Below are positions 34,170 to 44,945 of a DNA stretch of 64,000 nucleotides, one piece after another (the stretch's first letter is position 1; every line of letters begins with the position of its first letter). The notes beneath the pieces were generated by a model that was given only the letters and a program-made list of their open reading frames with translations, was not told the origin of the DNA and did no database searches. A program made the translations under genes and the position numbers. Source of the stretch: Allobosea sp. 117 (lineage in GTDB: Bacteria; Pseudomonadota; Alphaproteobacteria; Rhizobiales; Xanthobacteraceae); NCBI RefSeq assembly GCF_000702305.1, contig NZ_JNLC01000001.1, positions 164,014 through 228,013 of the forward strand, written 5' to 3'.

Positions 34170-34988
34170 TCACAGGCGGAGCAGCCGCGCCGCCGTGCCG
34201 CCCATGACCTGCCGGCGCTCCTCTTCGGCGAGATCGGGGAAGAGCCGCCCCCAGTCGACCGCCTGCTCATAGGAGCAGACCTTGCGCACGCCCGGATAGT
34301 CCGAGCCGTACATCACCCGCGCCGCGCCGAACCGGTCGAGCACGCGGCGGTAGAACGGCACAATGTCGGGGAAGGGGTAGGGCGTGCGGGCATCCTCCGC
34401 CACGCAGAGCAGCTTGAAGGCAACGTTGGGCACGCCCGCCAGCGCGTCCAGATGGACGTCCGCTTCCGGGGCGCGGTGCACCGCGCCGCCGAGATAGTCG
34501 ACGATGAAGGGCGTTGCCGGATGGCGCGCCGCCAGCGCCGCGATCACCGGCGCCTGGCCGATGTCCATGTGGAAGGAGAGGTTGAGGCCGAGCGCCTCGA
34601 CCGCGGCGAAGAGCGGGCGGCGCGCCGCGTCGAGCAGCCAGCCGGCATCGCCCTGCCGGATGATGTTGAAGCGCAGGCCCGTGCATCCGCCGGGGCCGCA
34701 CCAGCGGGCGAGATCGGCGGCCGGATCCGGTGCGCGCGGATCGACGAGGCAGATGCCGGCGAATCGCTGCGGCCAGCGCTCGAGGCAGTCCATGAGATAG
34801 CGGTTGTCCCAGCCATAGACGCTCGGCTGCACCAGCACGACCCGGTCCACCCCGGCGCGGTCCATGTCGTCGATCAGCATCTCCACCGGCGCCGGCTGCG
34901 TCGGCGGCGGGACATGGGCGAGTATGGGCTGAAAGGGATAGGCCGAGGGATCGCTCGACCAGACATGCGCATGGGTATCGACGATCAC
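34170..34988 (-). CDS. Amidohydrolase-family sugar-lactonase-like hydrolase
   Basis: A 272-residue metal-dependent TIM-barrel hydrolase of the COG3618 type. MIVDTHAHVW holds the first metal-ligand histidines, LSFHMDIGQ and FIVDYLGGAV hold the middle residues, and VMYGSDYPG holds the final aspartate. Relatives include L-rhamnono- and L-fucono-lactonases and pyrone dicarboxylate lactonase. With the SMP-30 gene this gives the region two predicted lactonases from unrelated families, perhaps for two ring forms or two steps. It starts at the ATG at 34988 and is likely transcribed together with or just ahead of the DapA-family gene. Confidence 0.88.
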   Translation of the reverse strand: MIVDTHAHVWSSDPSAYPFQPILAHVPPPTQPAPVEMLIDDMDRAGVDRVVLVQPSVYGWDNRYLMDCLERWPQRFAGICLVDPRAPDPAADLARWCGPGGCTGLRFNIIRQGDAGWLLDAARRPLFAAVEALGLNLSFHMDIGQAPVIAALAARHPATPFIVDYLGGAVHRAPEADVHLDALAGVPNVAFKLLCVAEDARTPYPFPDIVPFYRRVLDRFGAARVMYGSDYPGVRKVCSYEQAVDWGRLFPDLAEEERRQVMGGTAARLLRL

Positions 34989-35423
34989 GACGGCTCGAGG
35001 CTCCGGCAGGATGGGTGTGCCGCGCTGGCGGCGGTGAGGAGAGGCGCGCAGGGGAGCGCGTCGCGGGGTTTCGCGTCAATGGCGAAGATGCGGGTCGGTT
35101 TGGCGGGGCGCGAACGTCGCTGCGATCGTCATTTTGCGGCGGTGTTCCGGTGCCGGAATGTGGCGCTGCACCAATCGCCCCGTACCGGCGGGGAATGGCG
35201 CAGTTGCTGGCGTCGCGGCCGGTCCGCTCCCCCGCCTGCCGTCATCGGCGGGCGGGAAGCCGTCACTGTGACGTCGATCTGCTGCGGCGCATCTAATGCG
35301 AAAGTGCAATGCTTTCGTTTCGCGCGCAGTTGCGCGCGAATTTGGTTTCGTCTAGCGTCGATGTGAATATAAAAACGAAAGTGATCCTGACCTAAACAGG
35401 AGCACGCTCCGGGAGACGCCTTC
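34989..35423. promoter_or_regulatory. 435-base control region of the glycerol operon
   Basis: No gene is supported here. From left to right there are four features. A strong hairpin CCCGCCTGCCG-TCAT-CGGCGGGCGGG lies at 35231-35256, with one G-T pair. The perfect palindrome CGTCACTGTGACG is at 35261-35273. An inverted repeat CGAAAG-N7-CTTTCG is at 35298-35316. TTCGCGCGC-AGTT-GCGCGCGAA is at 35318-35339. A further CGAAAG follows at 35376, near the AT-rich GAATATAAAAA. Repeated CGAAA/TTTCG words are typical of DeoR-family (GlpR-like) operators, so a GlpR encoded elsewhere may act here. Confidence 0.55.
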
Positions 35424-37001
35424 GTGACTGATCGCCTGCTCGATCCGATCTATGACGTCGCCATCATCGGCGGCGGGGTGAATGGCTGCGGCATCGCGCG
35501 TGACGCGGCGGGGCGTGGCGCGTCCGTCGTGCTGTTCGAGCAGGGCGACTTCGCCGGCGCCACCTCCTCGGCCTCGACCAAGCTGATCCATGGCGGGCTG
35601 CGCTATCTTGAATATTACGAGTTCCGGCTGGTGCGCGAGGCGCTGATGGAGCGCGAGGTGCTGTGGGCCATCGCCCCGCACATCATCCGCCCGCTGCGCT
35701 TCGTGCTGCCCCACCATGACGGGCTGCGCCCCGCCTGGCTGCTGCGGCTCGGCCTGTTCCTCTACGACCATCTCGGCGGGCGCAAGCTGCTGCCGGCCAC
35801 CCGCACGCTCGACCTCACCACCGATCCGGCCGGGGCGCCGCTGCGCGAGGGATTCGCGCGCGGCTTCGAATATTCCGACTGCTGGGTCGAGGACAGCCGC
35901 CTCGTGGTGCTGAACGCGCTCGATGCGGCCGAGCGCGGCGCCGACATCCGCCCGCGCTGCCGGGTGGTGTCCGCCGAGCGCGCGGCGGACCACTGGCGCA
36001 TCGAGACCGAGCAGGACGGCGTGCGCGGCACGGCGCGCGCCCGCGTGCTGGTGAACGCCGCCGGGCCGTGGGTGCATGAGGTGCTGGCGAAAGTGGTGCG
36101 GGCGAACTCGCCGGCCAATGTGCGGCTGGTGCAGGGCAGCCACATCGTGGTGCGCAAGCTCTATGACCACGACCGCGCCTATATCTTCCAGAATGCCGAC
36201 GGCCGGATCATCTTCGCCATTCCCTATGAGCGCGATTTCACGCTGATCGGCACCACCGATCGCGACTATCAGGGCGGCCCCGGCAGCAAGCCGAGCGCCA
36301 GTCCTGAGGAGATCGCCTATCTCTGCGCGGCGGCGAGCGAATATTTCAAGGCGCCGGTGACGCCCGATCAGGTGGTGTGGACCTATTCCGGCGTGCGACC
36401 GCTCTATGACGACGGCGCCTCCCGTGCGCAGGAAGCCACCCGCGACTATGTGCTGGAGCTCGACGACGGGGAGGGACGCCCGCCGCTGCTTTCGGTGTTC
36501 GGCGGCAAGATCACCACCTATCGGCGCCTCGCGGAGCATGCGGTCGAGAAGCTGAAAGCGTATCTGCCGGGCGCCGACAAGCCGTCCTGGACCGGGCGCG
36601 CGCCGCTGCCGGGCGGGGATTTCGGTGTCGCCGACCAGCCGCGCGTGGTCGCCCAGCTCAAGCGCGCGCATCCCTGGCTCGACGAGGCGCTCGCCCGCCG
36701 GCTGGTGGTCGCCTATGGCACGCGCGCCCTGCGCCTGCTTGACGGCGCCCGCAGCGCCGGCGATCTCGGCCGCGTCTTCGGCGCCGATCTCACCGAGGCG
36801 GAGGTGCTCTATCTGATGCGCGAGGAATGGGCGCGCAGCGCCGAGGACGTGCTGTGGCGGCGCTCCAAGCTCGGGCTGCGCTTCACGCCCGACGAGGTCG
36901 CCGCGCTCGACGCCTTCATGCGCGAGGCGGCGCAGAACGGGCGCACGCAGCTCATGGGCGCGCCGGCCGCGCCGCGCATGGCGGCGGGAGGCCACGCATG
37001 A
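35424..37001 (+). CDS. glpD: Glycerol-3-phosphate dehydrogenase (FAD-dependent)
   Basis: A 525-residue membrane-associated flavoenzyme that oxidises glycerol 3-phosphate to dihydroxyacetone phosphate and feeds electrons to quinone. The FAD-binding start is DVAIIGGGVNGCGIARDAAG, followed by SSASTKLIHGGLRYLEYYEF, typical of GlpD. SVFGGKITTYRRLAEHAVEK marks the end of the catalytic part before the C-terminal helical cap. It starts at a GTG with GGGAG eight bases upstream. It is the first gene of the eight-gene glycerol operon; its stop overlaps the ATG of glpS. Confidence 0.96.
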   Translation: MTDRLLDPIYDVAIIGGGVNGCGIARDAAGRGASVVLFEQGDFAGATSSASTKLIHGGLRYLEYYEFRLVREALMEREVLWAIAPHIIRPLRFVLPHHDGLRPAWLLRLGLFLYDHLGGRKLLPATRTLDLTTDPAGAPLREGFARGFEYSDCWVEDSRLVVLNALDAAERGADIRPRCRVVSAERAADHWRIETEQDGVRGTARARVLVNAAGPWVHEVLAKVVRANSPANVRLVQGSHIVVRKLYDHDRAYIFQNADGRIIFAIPYERDFTLIGTTDRDYQGGPGSKPSASPEEIAYLCAAASEYFKAPVTPDQVVWTYSGVRPLYDDGASRAQEATRDYVLELDDGEGRPPLLSVFGGKITTYRRLAEHAVEKLKAYLPGADKPSWTGRAPLPGGDFGVADQPRVVAQLKRAHPWLDEALARRLVVAYGTRALRLLDGARSAGDLGRVFGADLTEAEVLYLMREEWARSAEDVLWRRSKLGLRFTPDEVAALDAFMREAAQNGRTQLMGAPAAPRMAAGGHA

Positions 37002-38104
37002 GCCTCACGCTGGAGAAGGTCCGCCGCGAGGTGGCGGGGCAGGTGCATATCAGGGACGTGTCGCTGGAGCTGCCGCGCGGCAGCCTCAACGTGCTGCTCG
37101 GCCAGACGCTCGCCGGCAAGACCAGCCTGATGCGGCTGATGGCCGGCCTCGATGCGCCGACCTCCGGCCGCGTGCTGGTGGAGGGCCGCGACGTCACCGG
37201 CGTGCCGGTGAAGAAGCGCTCGGTGGCGATGGTCTACCAGCAGTTCATCAACTACCCGGCGATGACGGCCTACGAGAACATCGCCTCGCCGCTGCGCGTC
37301 GCCGGCCTGCCGAGGAACGAGATCGAGAAGCGGGTGAACGAGGCGGCAAAGCTGCTGCGCCTCGAGCCCTATCTGCAGCGCCTGCCGCTGGCGCTGTCCG
37401 GTGGCCAGCAGCAGCGCATCGCCATCGCCCGCGCGCTGGTGAAGCGGGCCGAACTGGTGCTGCTCGACGAGCCGCTGGCCAATCTCGACTACAAGCTGCG
37501 TGAGGAACTGCGCGAGGAACTGCCGCGCATCTTCGCCTCGACCGGCGCGGTCTTCGTCTATGCCACCACCGAGCCGGCCGAGGCGCTGCTGCTCGGCGGC
37601 AACACGGCGACCCTGCTCGAAGGCGCGGTGACGCAATACGGCCCGACCGTCGATGTCTATCGCCGCCCGCACGACCTTGCGACCGCGCGGGTGTTCTCTG
37701 ATCCGCCGCTGAACACGCTGCGCATCACCAAGGCGGCTGGCACGGTGCGGCTGGAGACCGGCGCGGCGTGCCCGGCCATCGGCGTGTTCGCCACCGTGCC
37801 GGACGGTACCTATGTGATGGGCGTGCGCGCGCATCACGTCGAGGTCGAGGACCGGCCGGAGGCCGAGCGGCGCCACGAGCATGCGGTGATCCGCCTCGGC
37901 GCGGTGATGTCGGTCGCCGAGATCACCGGCTCGGAAAGCTTCCTGCACATGGAGGTCGGCGCCGAGCGGCTGATCGCGCTGGTGCCCGGCGTGCGCCGGC
38001 TGGAGCCGGGCGCCGAGGTCGAGGCGGTGATCGACCCCGAGCATATCCTTCTGTTCGGCACGGACGGGCGCAGCGTCGGCCGCGTGCTCGACGCGGCGGC
38101 CTGA
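36998..38104 (+). CDS. glpS: Glycerol ABC importer ATPase GlpS, H-loop histidine missing
   Basis: A 368-residue MalK-type ATPase with a C-terminal TOBE-like regulatory domain. Walker A is G35QTLAGKT42, the signature LSGGQ at 133-137 is canonical, and Walker B LVLLDEPLANLD is intact. However, the switch histidine of the H-loop is replaced: YATTEPAEA has T191 where the partner has YVTHDQTEA. Paired with GlpT, whose own signature is degenerate, one ATP site should be canonical and the other impaired. The start is an ATGA overlap with glpD. The gene name follows the order described for the Rhizobium leguminosarum glycerol operon. Confidence 0.93.
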   Translation: MSLTLEKVRREVAGQVHIRDVSLELPRGSLNVLLGQTLAGKTSLMRLMAGLDAPTSGRVLVEGRDVTGVPVKKRSVAMVYQQFINYPAMTAYENIASPLRVAGLPRNEIEKRVNEAAKLLRLEPYLQRLPLALSGGQQQRIAIARALVKRAELVLLDEPLANLDYKLREELREELPRIFASTGAVFVYATTEPAEALLLGGNTATLLEGAVTQYGPTVDVYRRPHDLATARVFSDPPLNTLRITKAAGTVRLETGAACPAIGVFATVPDGTYVMGVRAHHVEVEDRPEAERRHEHAVIRLGAVMSVAEITGSESFLHMEVGAERLIALVPGVRRLEPGAEVEAVIDPEHILLFGTDGRSVGRVLDAAA

Positions 38105-38115
38105 GGGAGGGCGCG

Positions 38116-39204
<1,089 letters not shown>

Positions 39205-39229
39205 TGGACCTCGCAAACATCGCCGCCCC

Positions 39230-39378
39230 GTGTCCCGGACGCCTGCAGCGCAGCGGAAGGCGAGCCGGGACCCAGCGCAGAATCTTCTGCCGCACATCTT
39301 TCGAGGGATTCGGCGCTGCGCGGCGTCTTTCCTGGATCCCGGATCGGCACTGCGCTCCGCGCAGTTTGTCCGGGAAAC
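39230..39378. repeat. Palindromic repeat element inside the glp operon
   Basis: A 149-base non-coding stretch sits between glpT and glpP. Its ends GTGTCCCGGAC (39230-39240) and GTCCGGGAAAC (39368-39378) are inverted repeats with one mismatch. Inner arms GAGCCGGGACCCAG and CTGGATCCCGGATC match at 12 of 14 positions in inverted order. Similar elements are scattered in Hyphomicrobiales genomes, as I recall. In the transcript it would form large hairpins between the ATPase and permease messages. Confidence 0.6.
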
Positions 39379-39395
39379 GGCAGGAGGCCTGAACA

Positions 39396-41104
<1,709 letters not shown>

Positions 41105-41118
41105 TCGGGGAGGGCGCC

Positions 41119-41424
41119 ATGGACGATTTCACCACCCGCCTTGCCGAGAATACCGCCTGGATGGCGTGGACCTGGCAGACCGGCCTGTTCTTCGCCGCCA
41201 TCGCCTCTCTGCTCGTCGTCTTCACGCTGATCGCCGTGTGGAAGCCGGAGCGCCCGCGCGTCGGGGTGCTCACCATCCCGACTACGCGCGGCGACCGGCT
41301 GTTCATCACGCTGCTCGGCAGTGCCTTCATCAACCTCGCCTGGCTCGGCCTGGTGGGACCCGAACTCGGCTGGGCGCTCGCGCTCTGCCTTGTCTACGCA
41401 CTGGCGGTATTCCGCTTCGTGTGA
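41119..41424 (+). CDS. glpU: Small membrane protein GlpU (DUF2160 type)
   Basis: A 101-residue protein with two or three hydrophobic segments (TGLFFAAIASLLVVFTLIAV, then FITLLGSAFINLAWLGLVG and ALALCLVYALAVFRF). The centre carries the polar motif WKPERPRVGVLTIPTTRGDR. This matches the small protein found between permease and binding-protein genes in rhizobial glycerol operons. The ATG is preceded by GGGGAGGGC. It may be an accessory part of the importer; its function is not known. Confidence 0.85.
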   Translation: MDDFTTRLAENTAWMAWTWQTGLFFAAIASLLVVFTLIAVWKPERPRVGVLTIPTTRGDRLFITLLGSAFINLAWLGLVGPELGWALALCLVYALAVFRFV

Positions 41425-41481
41425 ATTCCCCTCAAGCGGCGGCAGGCCGCGGGGCATCTGGAAGACCGGAGGAAAAGACCC

Positions 41482-43245
41482 ATGTTGCAGTCACCACGCC
41501 GAAAGCGGCTCATGCTGGCCGCAAGCGCCCTGGCGCTGATCGCCTTCGCCGCCCCCGCGCGGGCCGACGAGGCCGCCGCGAAGAAATGGATCGACAGCGA
41601 ATTCCAGCCTTCGACGCTGTCGAAGGAAGACCAGATGAAGGAGATGCAGTGGTTCATCAATGCCGCGAAGCCCTTCGCCGGCATGGAGATCAACGTCGTC
41701 TCCGAGACCATCACCACGCATGAGTACGAGGCGAAGACCCTCGCCAAGGCCTTCTCCGAGATCACCGGGATCAAGCTCACCCACGACCTCATCCAGGAGG
41801 GCGACGTGGTGGAGAAGATCCAGACGCAGATGCAGTCGGGCAAGAACATCTACGATGCGTGGGTGAACGATTCCGACCTGATCGGCACGCATTTCCGCTA
41901 CAAGCAGGCGGTGCCGCTCACCGACTGGATGGCGGGCGAGGGCAAGGACGTCACCTCGCCGACGCTGGACCTCGCCGATTTCATCGGCACCAGCTTCACC
42001 ACCGCGCCGGACGGCAAGCTCTACCAGCTCCCCGACCAGCAGTTCGCCAACCTCTACTGGTTCCGCTACGACTGGTTCACGGATCCGGCAATCAAGGCCA
42101 AGTTCAAGGCCAAGTACGGCTATGAGCTCGGCGTGCCGCTGAACTGGTCGGCCTATGAAGACATCGCCGACTTCTTCACCAACGACGTGAAGGAGGTCAA
42201 CGGCGTCAAGGTCTATGGCAACATGGACTACGGCAAGAAGGACCCCTCGCTCGGCTGGCGCTTCACCGATGCGTGGCTCTCCATGGCCGGCAACGGCGAC
42301 CGCGGCCTGCCCAACGGCAAGCCCGTCGACGAATGGGGCATCCGCATGGAAGGCTGCCGCCCGACCGGCTCCTCGGTCGAGCGCGGCGGCGACACCAACG
42401 GACCGGCGGCGGTCTACTCGATCACCAAGTATATCGAGTGGCTGAAGAAGTACACGCCGCCGCAGGCGCTCGGCATGACCTTCTCGGAGGCCGGCCCGGT
42501 GCCCGCGCAGGGCAACATCGCCCAGCAGATGTTCTGGTACACCGCCTTCACCGCCGACATGGTGAAGCCCGGCCTGCCGGTGATGAACGCCGACGGTACG
42601 CCGAAGTGGCGCATGGCTCCCTCGCCGAAGGGCGCCTACTGGAAGGACGGCATGAAGCTCGGCTACCAGGACGTCGGTTCCTGGACCCTGCTCAAGTCGA
42701 CCCCGGTCGAGCGCCGCAAGGCCGCCTGGCTCTACGCCCAGTTCGTCACCTCCAAGACCGTCTCGCTGAAGAAGGCCCATGTCGGCCTCACCTTCATCCG
42801 CGAGAGCGACATCTGGGACAAGTCGATGACCGAGCGGGCGCCCAAGCTCGGCGGCCTCGTCGAGTTCTACCGCTCGCCGGCCCGCGTGCAGTGGTCGCCG
42901 ACCGGCGTGAACGTGCCGGACTACCCCAAGCTGGCGCAGCTCTGGTGGCAGAACATCGGCGACGCCTCCTCCGGTGCCAAGACCCCGCAGGCGGCAATGG
43001 ACGCGCTGGCGAATGCCCAGGAATCGGTGATGGAGCGTCTGGAGCGTTCCGGCGTGCAGGGCGACTGCGGGCCGAAGCTCAACGCCAAGAAGCCGATGGA
43101 GTACTGGGTCGAGCTCGCCAAGAAGGAAGGCAACCTCGCGCCGCAGCCCAAGCTCGCCAACGAGAAGCCGCAGGGCGAGACCATCGACTACGACACGCTC
43201 ATCAAGAGCTGGCCGGCGACCCCGCCGAAGAAGAGCACGAACTGA
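41482..43245 (+). CDS. glpV: Glycerol ABC importer periplasmic binding protein GlpV
   Basis: A 587-residue solute-binding protein, long for a family-1 carbohydrate binder but usual for this importer type. The signal peptide is MLQSPRRKRLMLAASALALI with cleavage likely after APARA. The mature part includes AKTLAKAFSEITGIKLTHDL and QEGDVVEKIQTQMQSGKNIY, as in extracellular sugar-binding proteins. A strong GGAGG precedes the ATG. It captures glycerol in the periplasm for GlpPQ. Confidence 0.92.
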   Translation: MLQSPRRKRLMLAASALALIAFAAPARADEAAAKKWIDSEFQPSTLSKEDQMKEMQWFINAAKPFAGMEINVVSETITTHEYEAKTLAKAFSEITGIKLTHDLIQEGDVVEKIQTQMQSGKNIYDAWVNDSDLIGTHFRYKQAVPLTDWMAGEGKDVTSPTLDLADFIGTSFTTAPDGKLYQLPDQQFANLYWFRYDWFTDPAIKAKFKAKYGYELGVPLNWSAYEDIADFFTNDVKEVNGVKVYGNMDYGKKDPSLGWRFTDAWLSMAGNGDRGLPNGKPVDEWGIRMEGCRPTGSSVERGGDTNGPAAVYSITKYIEWLKKYTPPQALGMTFSEAGPVPAQGNIAQQMFWYTAFTADMVKPGLPVMNADGTPKWRMAPSPKGAYWKDGMKLGYQDVGSWTLLKSTPVERRKAAWLYAQFVTSKTVSLKKAHVGLTFIRESDIWDKSMTERAPKLGGLVEFYRSPARVQWSPTGVNVPDYPKLAQLWWQNIGDASSGAKTPQAAMDALANAQESVMERLERSGVQGDCGPKLNAKKPMEYWVELAKKEGNLAPQPKLANEKPQGETIDYDTLIKSWPATPPKKSTN

Positions 43246-43267
43246 GCGTTCGTCTCCTCCGGAAACG

Positions 43268-43301
43268 TCATCTCGGGCGCGCGTGAGCGCGTCCGAGATG
43301 A
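43268..43301 (+). terminator. Hairpin between glpV and glpK
   Basis: A 14-base stem TCATCTCGGGCGCG / CGCGTCCGAGATGA with one G-T pair and a 6-base loop lies 23 bases after the glpV stop. It may protect the glpV message or partly terminate before glpK. No T run follows. Confidence 0.5.
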
Positions 43302-43350
43302 TCTGCCGATGCTTCGAGGCTCCCGCGGAGCGTCGTTTCGGAAAGCCCCC

Positions 43351-44877
43351 ATGCCGTCCTTCATCCTCGCCATCGACCAGGGCACCACCTCCTCGCGCGC
43401 CATCCTGTTCCGCCCCGACACCAGCGTCGCGGCGCAGGCGCAGCAGGAGTTCCCGCAATATTTCCCGGCCTCAGGCTGGGTCGAGCACGAGGCCGAGGAC
43501 CTCTGGCGCACGACGCTCGACACCTGCCGCGCGGCGATGGGACAGGCCGGGGTGAAGAGCGCCGACATCGCGGCGATCGGCATCACCAACCAGCGCGAGA
43601 CCACGGTGGTGTGGGACCGCAAGAGCGGCGCCGCGATCTACCGCGCTATCGTCTGGCAGGACCGGCGCACCGCCGAGCTCTGCGCCCGCCTCAAGGCCGA
43701 GGGGCACGAGCCGATGGTGAGCGAGCGCACCGGGCTCATCCTCGATCCCTATTTCTCCGGCACCAAGATCGGCTGGATCCTCGACAACGTGCCCGGCGCG
43801 CGGGCGCGGGCAGAGCGCGGCGAGCTCGCCTTCGGCACCGTCGATTCCTGGCTGCTGTGGCGCCTCACCGGCGGCGCGGTGCACGCGACCGACGCCACCA
43901 ACGCGGCGCGCACGCTGCTGTTCAACATCCATACCGGCCAGTGGGACGACGACATGCTGGCGCTGCTGCGGGTGCCGCGCTCGCTGCTGCCGGAGGTGAA
44001 GGATTCCTCGGCCGATTTCGGCACCGCCCTGCCGGAGTTCCTCGGCGGCGCCATCCGCATCGCCGGCATCGCCGGCGACCAACAGGCGGCGACCGTCGGG
44101 CAGGCCTGCTTCCAGCCGGGCATGATCAAGTCGACCTATGGCACCGGCTGCTTCGCGTTGCTCAACACCGGCGACACCGTCGTCGCCTCGAAGCACAAGC
44201 TGCTCACCACCATCGCCTATCAGCTCGACGGCAAGCGCACCTATGCGCTGGAAGGCTCGATCTTCGTCGCCGGCGCGGCGGTGCAGTGGCTGCGCGACGG
44301 GCTCGGCATCATCGCGACCTCGGCCGAGAGCGAGGCGTTGGCGGAGGCGGCCGATCCGGCGCAGCAGGTCTATCTGGTGCCGGCCTTCGTCGGGCTCGGC
44401 GCGCCGCACTGGAACCCGGACGTGCGCGGTGCGCTGTTCGGTCTGACGCGCGGCACGGGACGGGCGGAGATCGCGCTCGCGGCGCTGGAGAGCGTCTGCT
44501 ACCAGACCGTCGACCTGATCGACGCCATGCGCGCCGACTGGGCCGGGGCAGGGGGCAAGGGCAGTAACGGGGCCGGCAAGGCCTCCTCGCGCGCGACCGT
44601 GCTGCGCGTCGACGGCGGCATGGTCGCCTCGAACTTCGCCATGCAACGGCTCGCCGACCTGCTTGCCGCGCCGGTCGACCGGCCGGTAGTGAAGGAGACC
44701 ACGGCGCTGGGCGCGGCCTATCTGGCGGGTCTCAATGCCGGGCTGTTCCCGGCGCCGAAGCGCTTCGCCGATTCATGGCGGCTGGAGCGGCGCTTCAGCC
44801 CGGGAATGGAGGCGGCGACGCGCGAGCACAAGCTCGCCGGCTGGCATGACGCGGTGCGGCGCCTCACCGCGCCCTGA
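43351..44877 (+). CDS. glpK: Glycerol kinase
   Basis: A 508-residue FGGY-family kinase that phosphorylates glycerol to glycerol 3-phosphate for Glp[15 protein letters not shown] is the ATP-binding start. [37 protein letters not shown] and [21 protein letters not shown] are family blocks, and [20 protein letters not shown] is near the C-terminus. The ATG at 43351 is chosen because the 14 residues encoded before it look non-coding; its Shine-Dalgarno sequence is weak. It ends the glycerol operon. Confidence 0.95.
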   Translation: MPSFILAIDQGTTSSRAILFRPDTSVAAQAQQEFPQYFPASGWVEHEAEDLWRTTLDTCRAAMGQAGVKSADIAAIGITNQRETTVVWDRKSGAAIYRAIVWQDRRTAELCARLKAEGHEPMVSERTGLILDPYFSGTKIGWILDNVPGARARAERGELAFGTVDSWLLWRLTGGAVHATDATNAARTLLFNIHTGQWDDDMLALLRVPRSLLPEVKDSSADFGTALPEFLGGAIRIAGIAGDQQAATVGQACFQPGMIKSTYGTGCFALLNTGDTVVASKHKLLTTIAYQLDGKRTYALEGSIFVAGAAVQWLRDGLGIIATSAESEALAEAADPAQQVYLVPAFVGLGAPHWNPDVRGALFGLTRGTGRAEIALAALESVCYQTVDLIDAMRADWAGAGGKGSNGAGKASSRATVLRVDGGMVASNFAMQRLADLLAAPVDRPVVKETTALGAAYLAGLNAGLFPAPKRFADSWRLERRFSPGMEAATREHKLAGWHDAVRRLTAP

Positions 44878-44913
44878 CGGGTTCTCTTTCGATAAGTTGG
44901 AGAATGTTCTCAT

Positions 44914-44937
44914 CGCGAAAGTCTCTCAACTTTCGCG
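44914..44937. terminator. Bidirectional hairpin between glpK and convergent GGDEF-EAL gene
   Basis: A perfect 9-base stem CGCGAAAGT / ACTTTCGCG with a 6-base loop lies in the 68-base gap between two convergent stops. It suits a terminator for both genes. There is no long T run. Confidence 0.55.
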
Positions 44938-44945
44938 GAACATGC

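Noticed and set aside
36981..37001. Possible gene fusion between glpD and glpS
   Set aside because: The four-base ATGA overlap is ordinary translational coupling; both proteins have complete ends.
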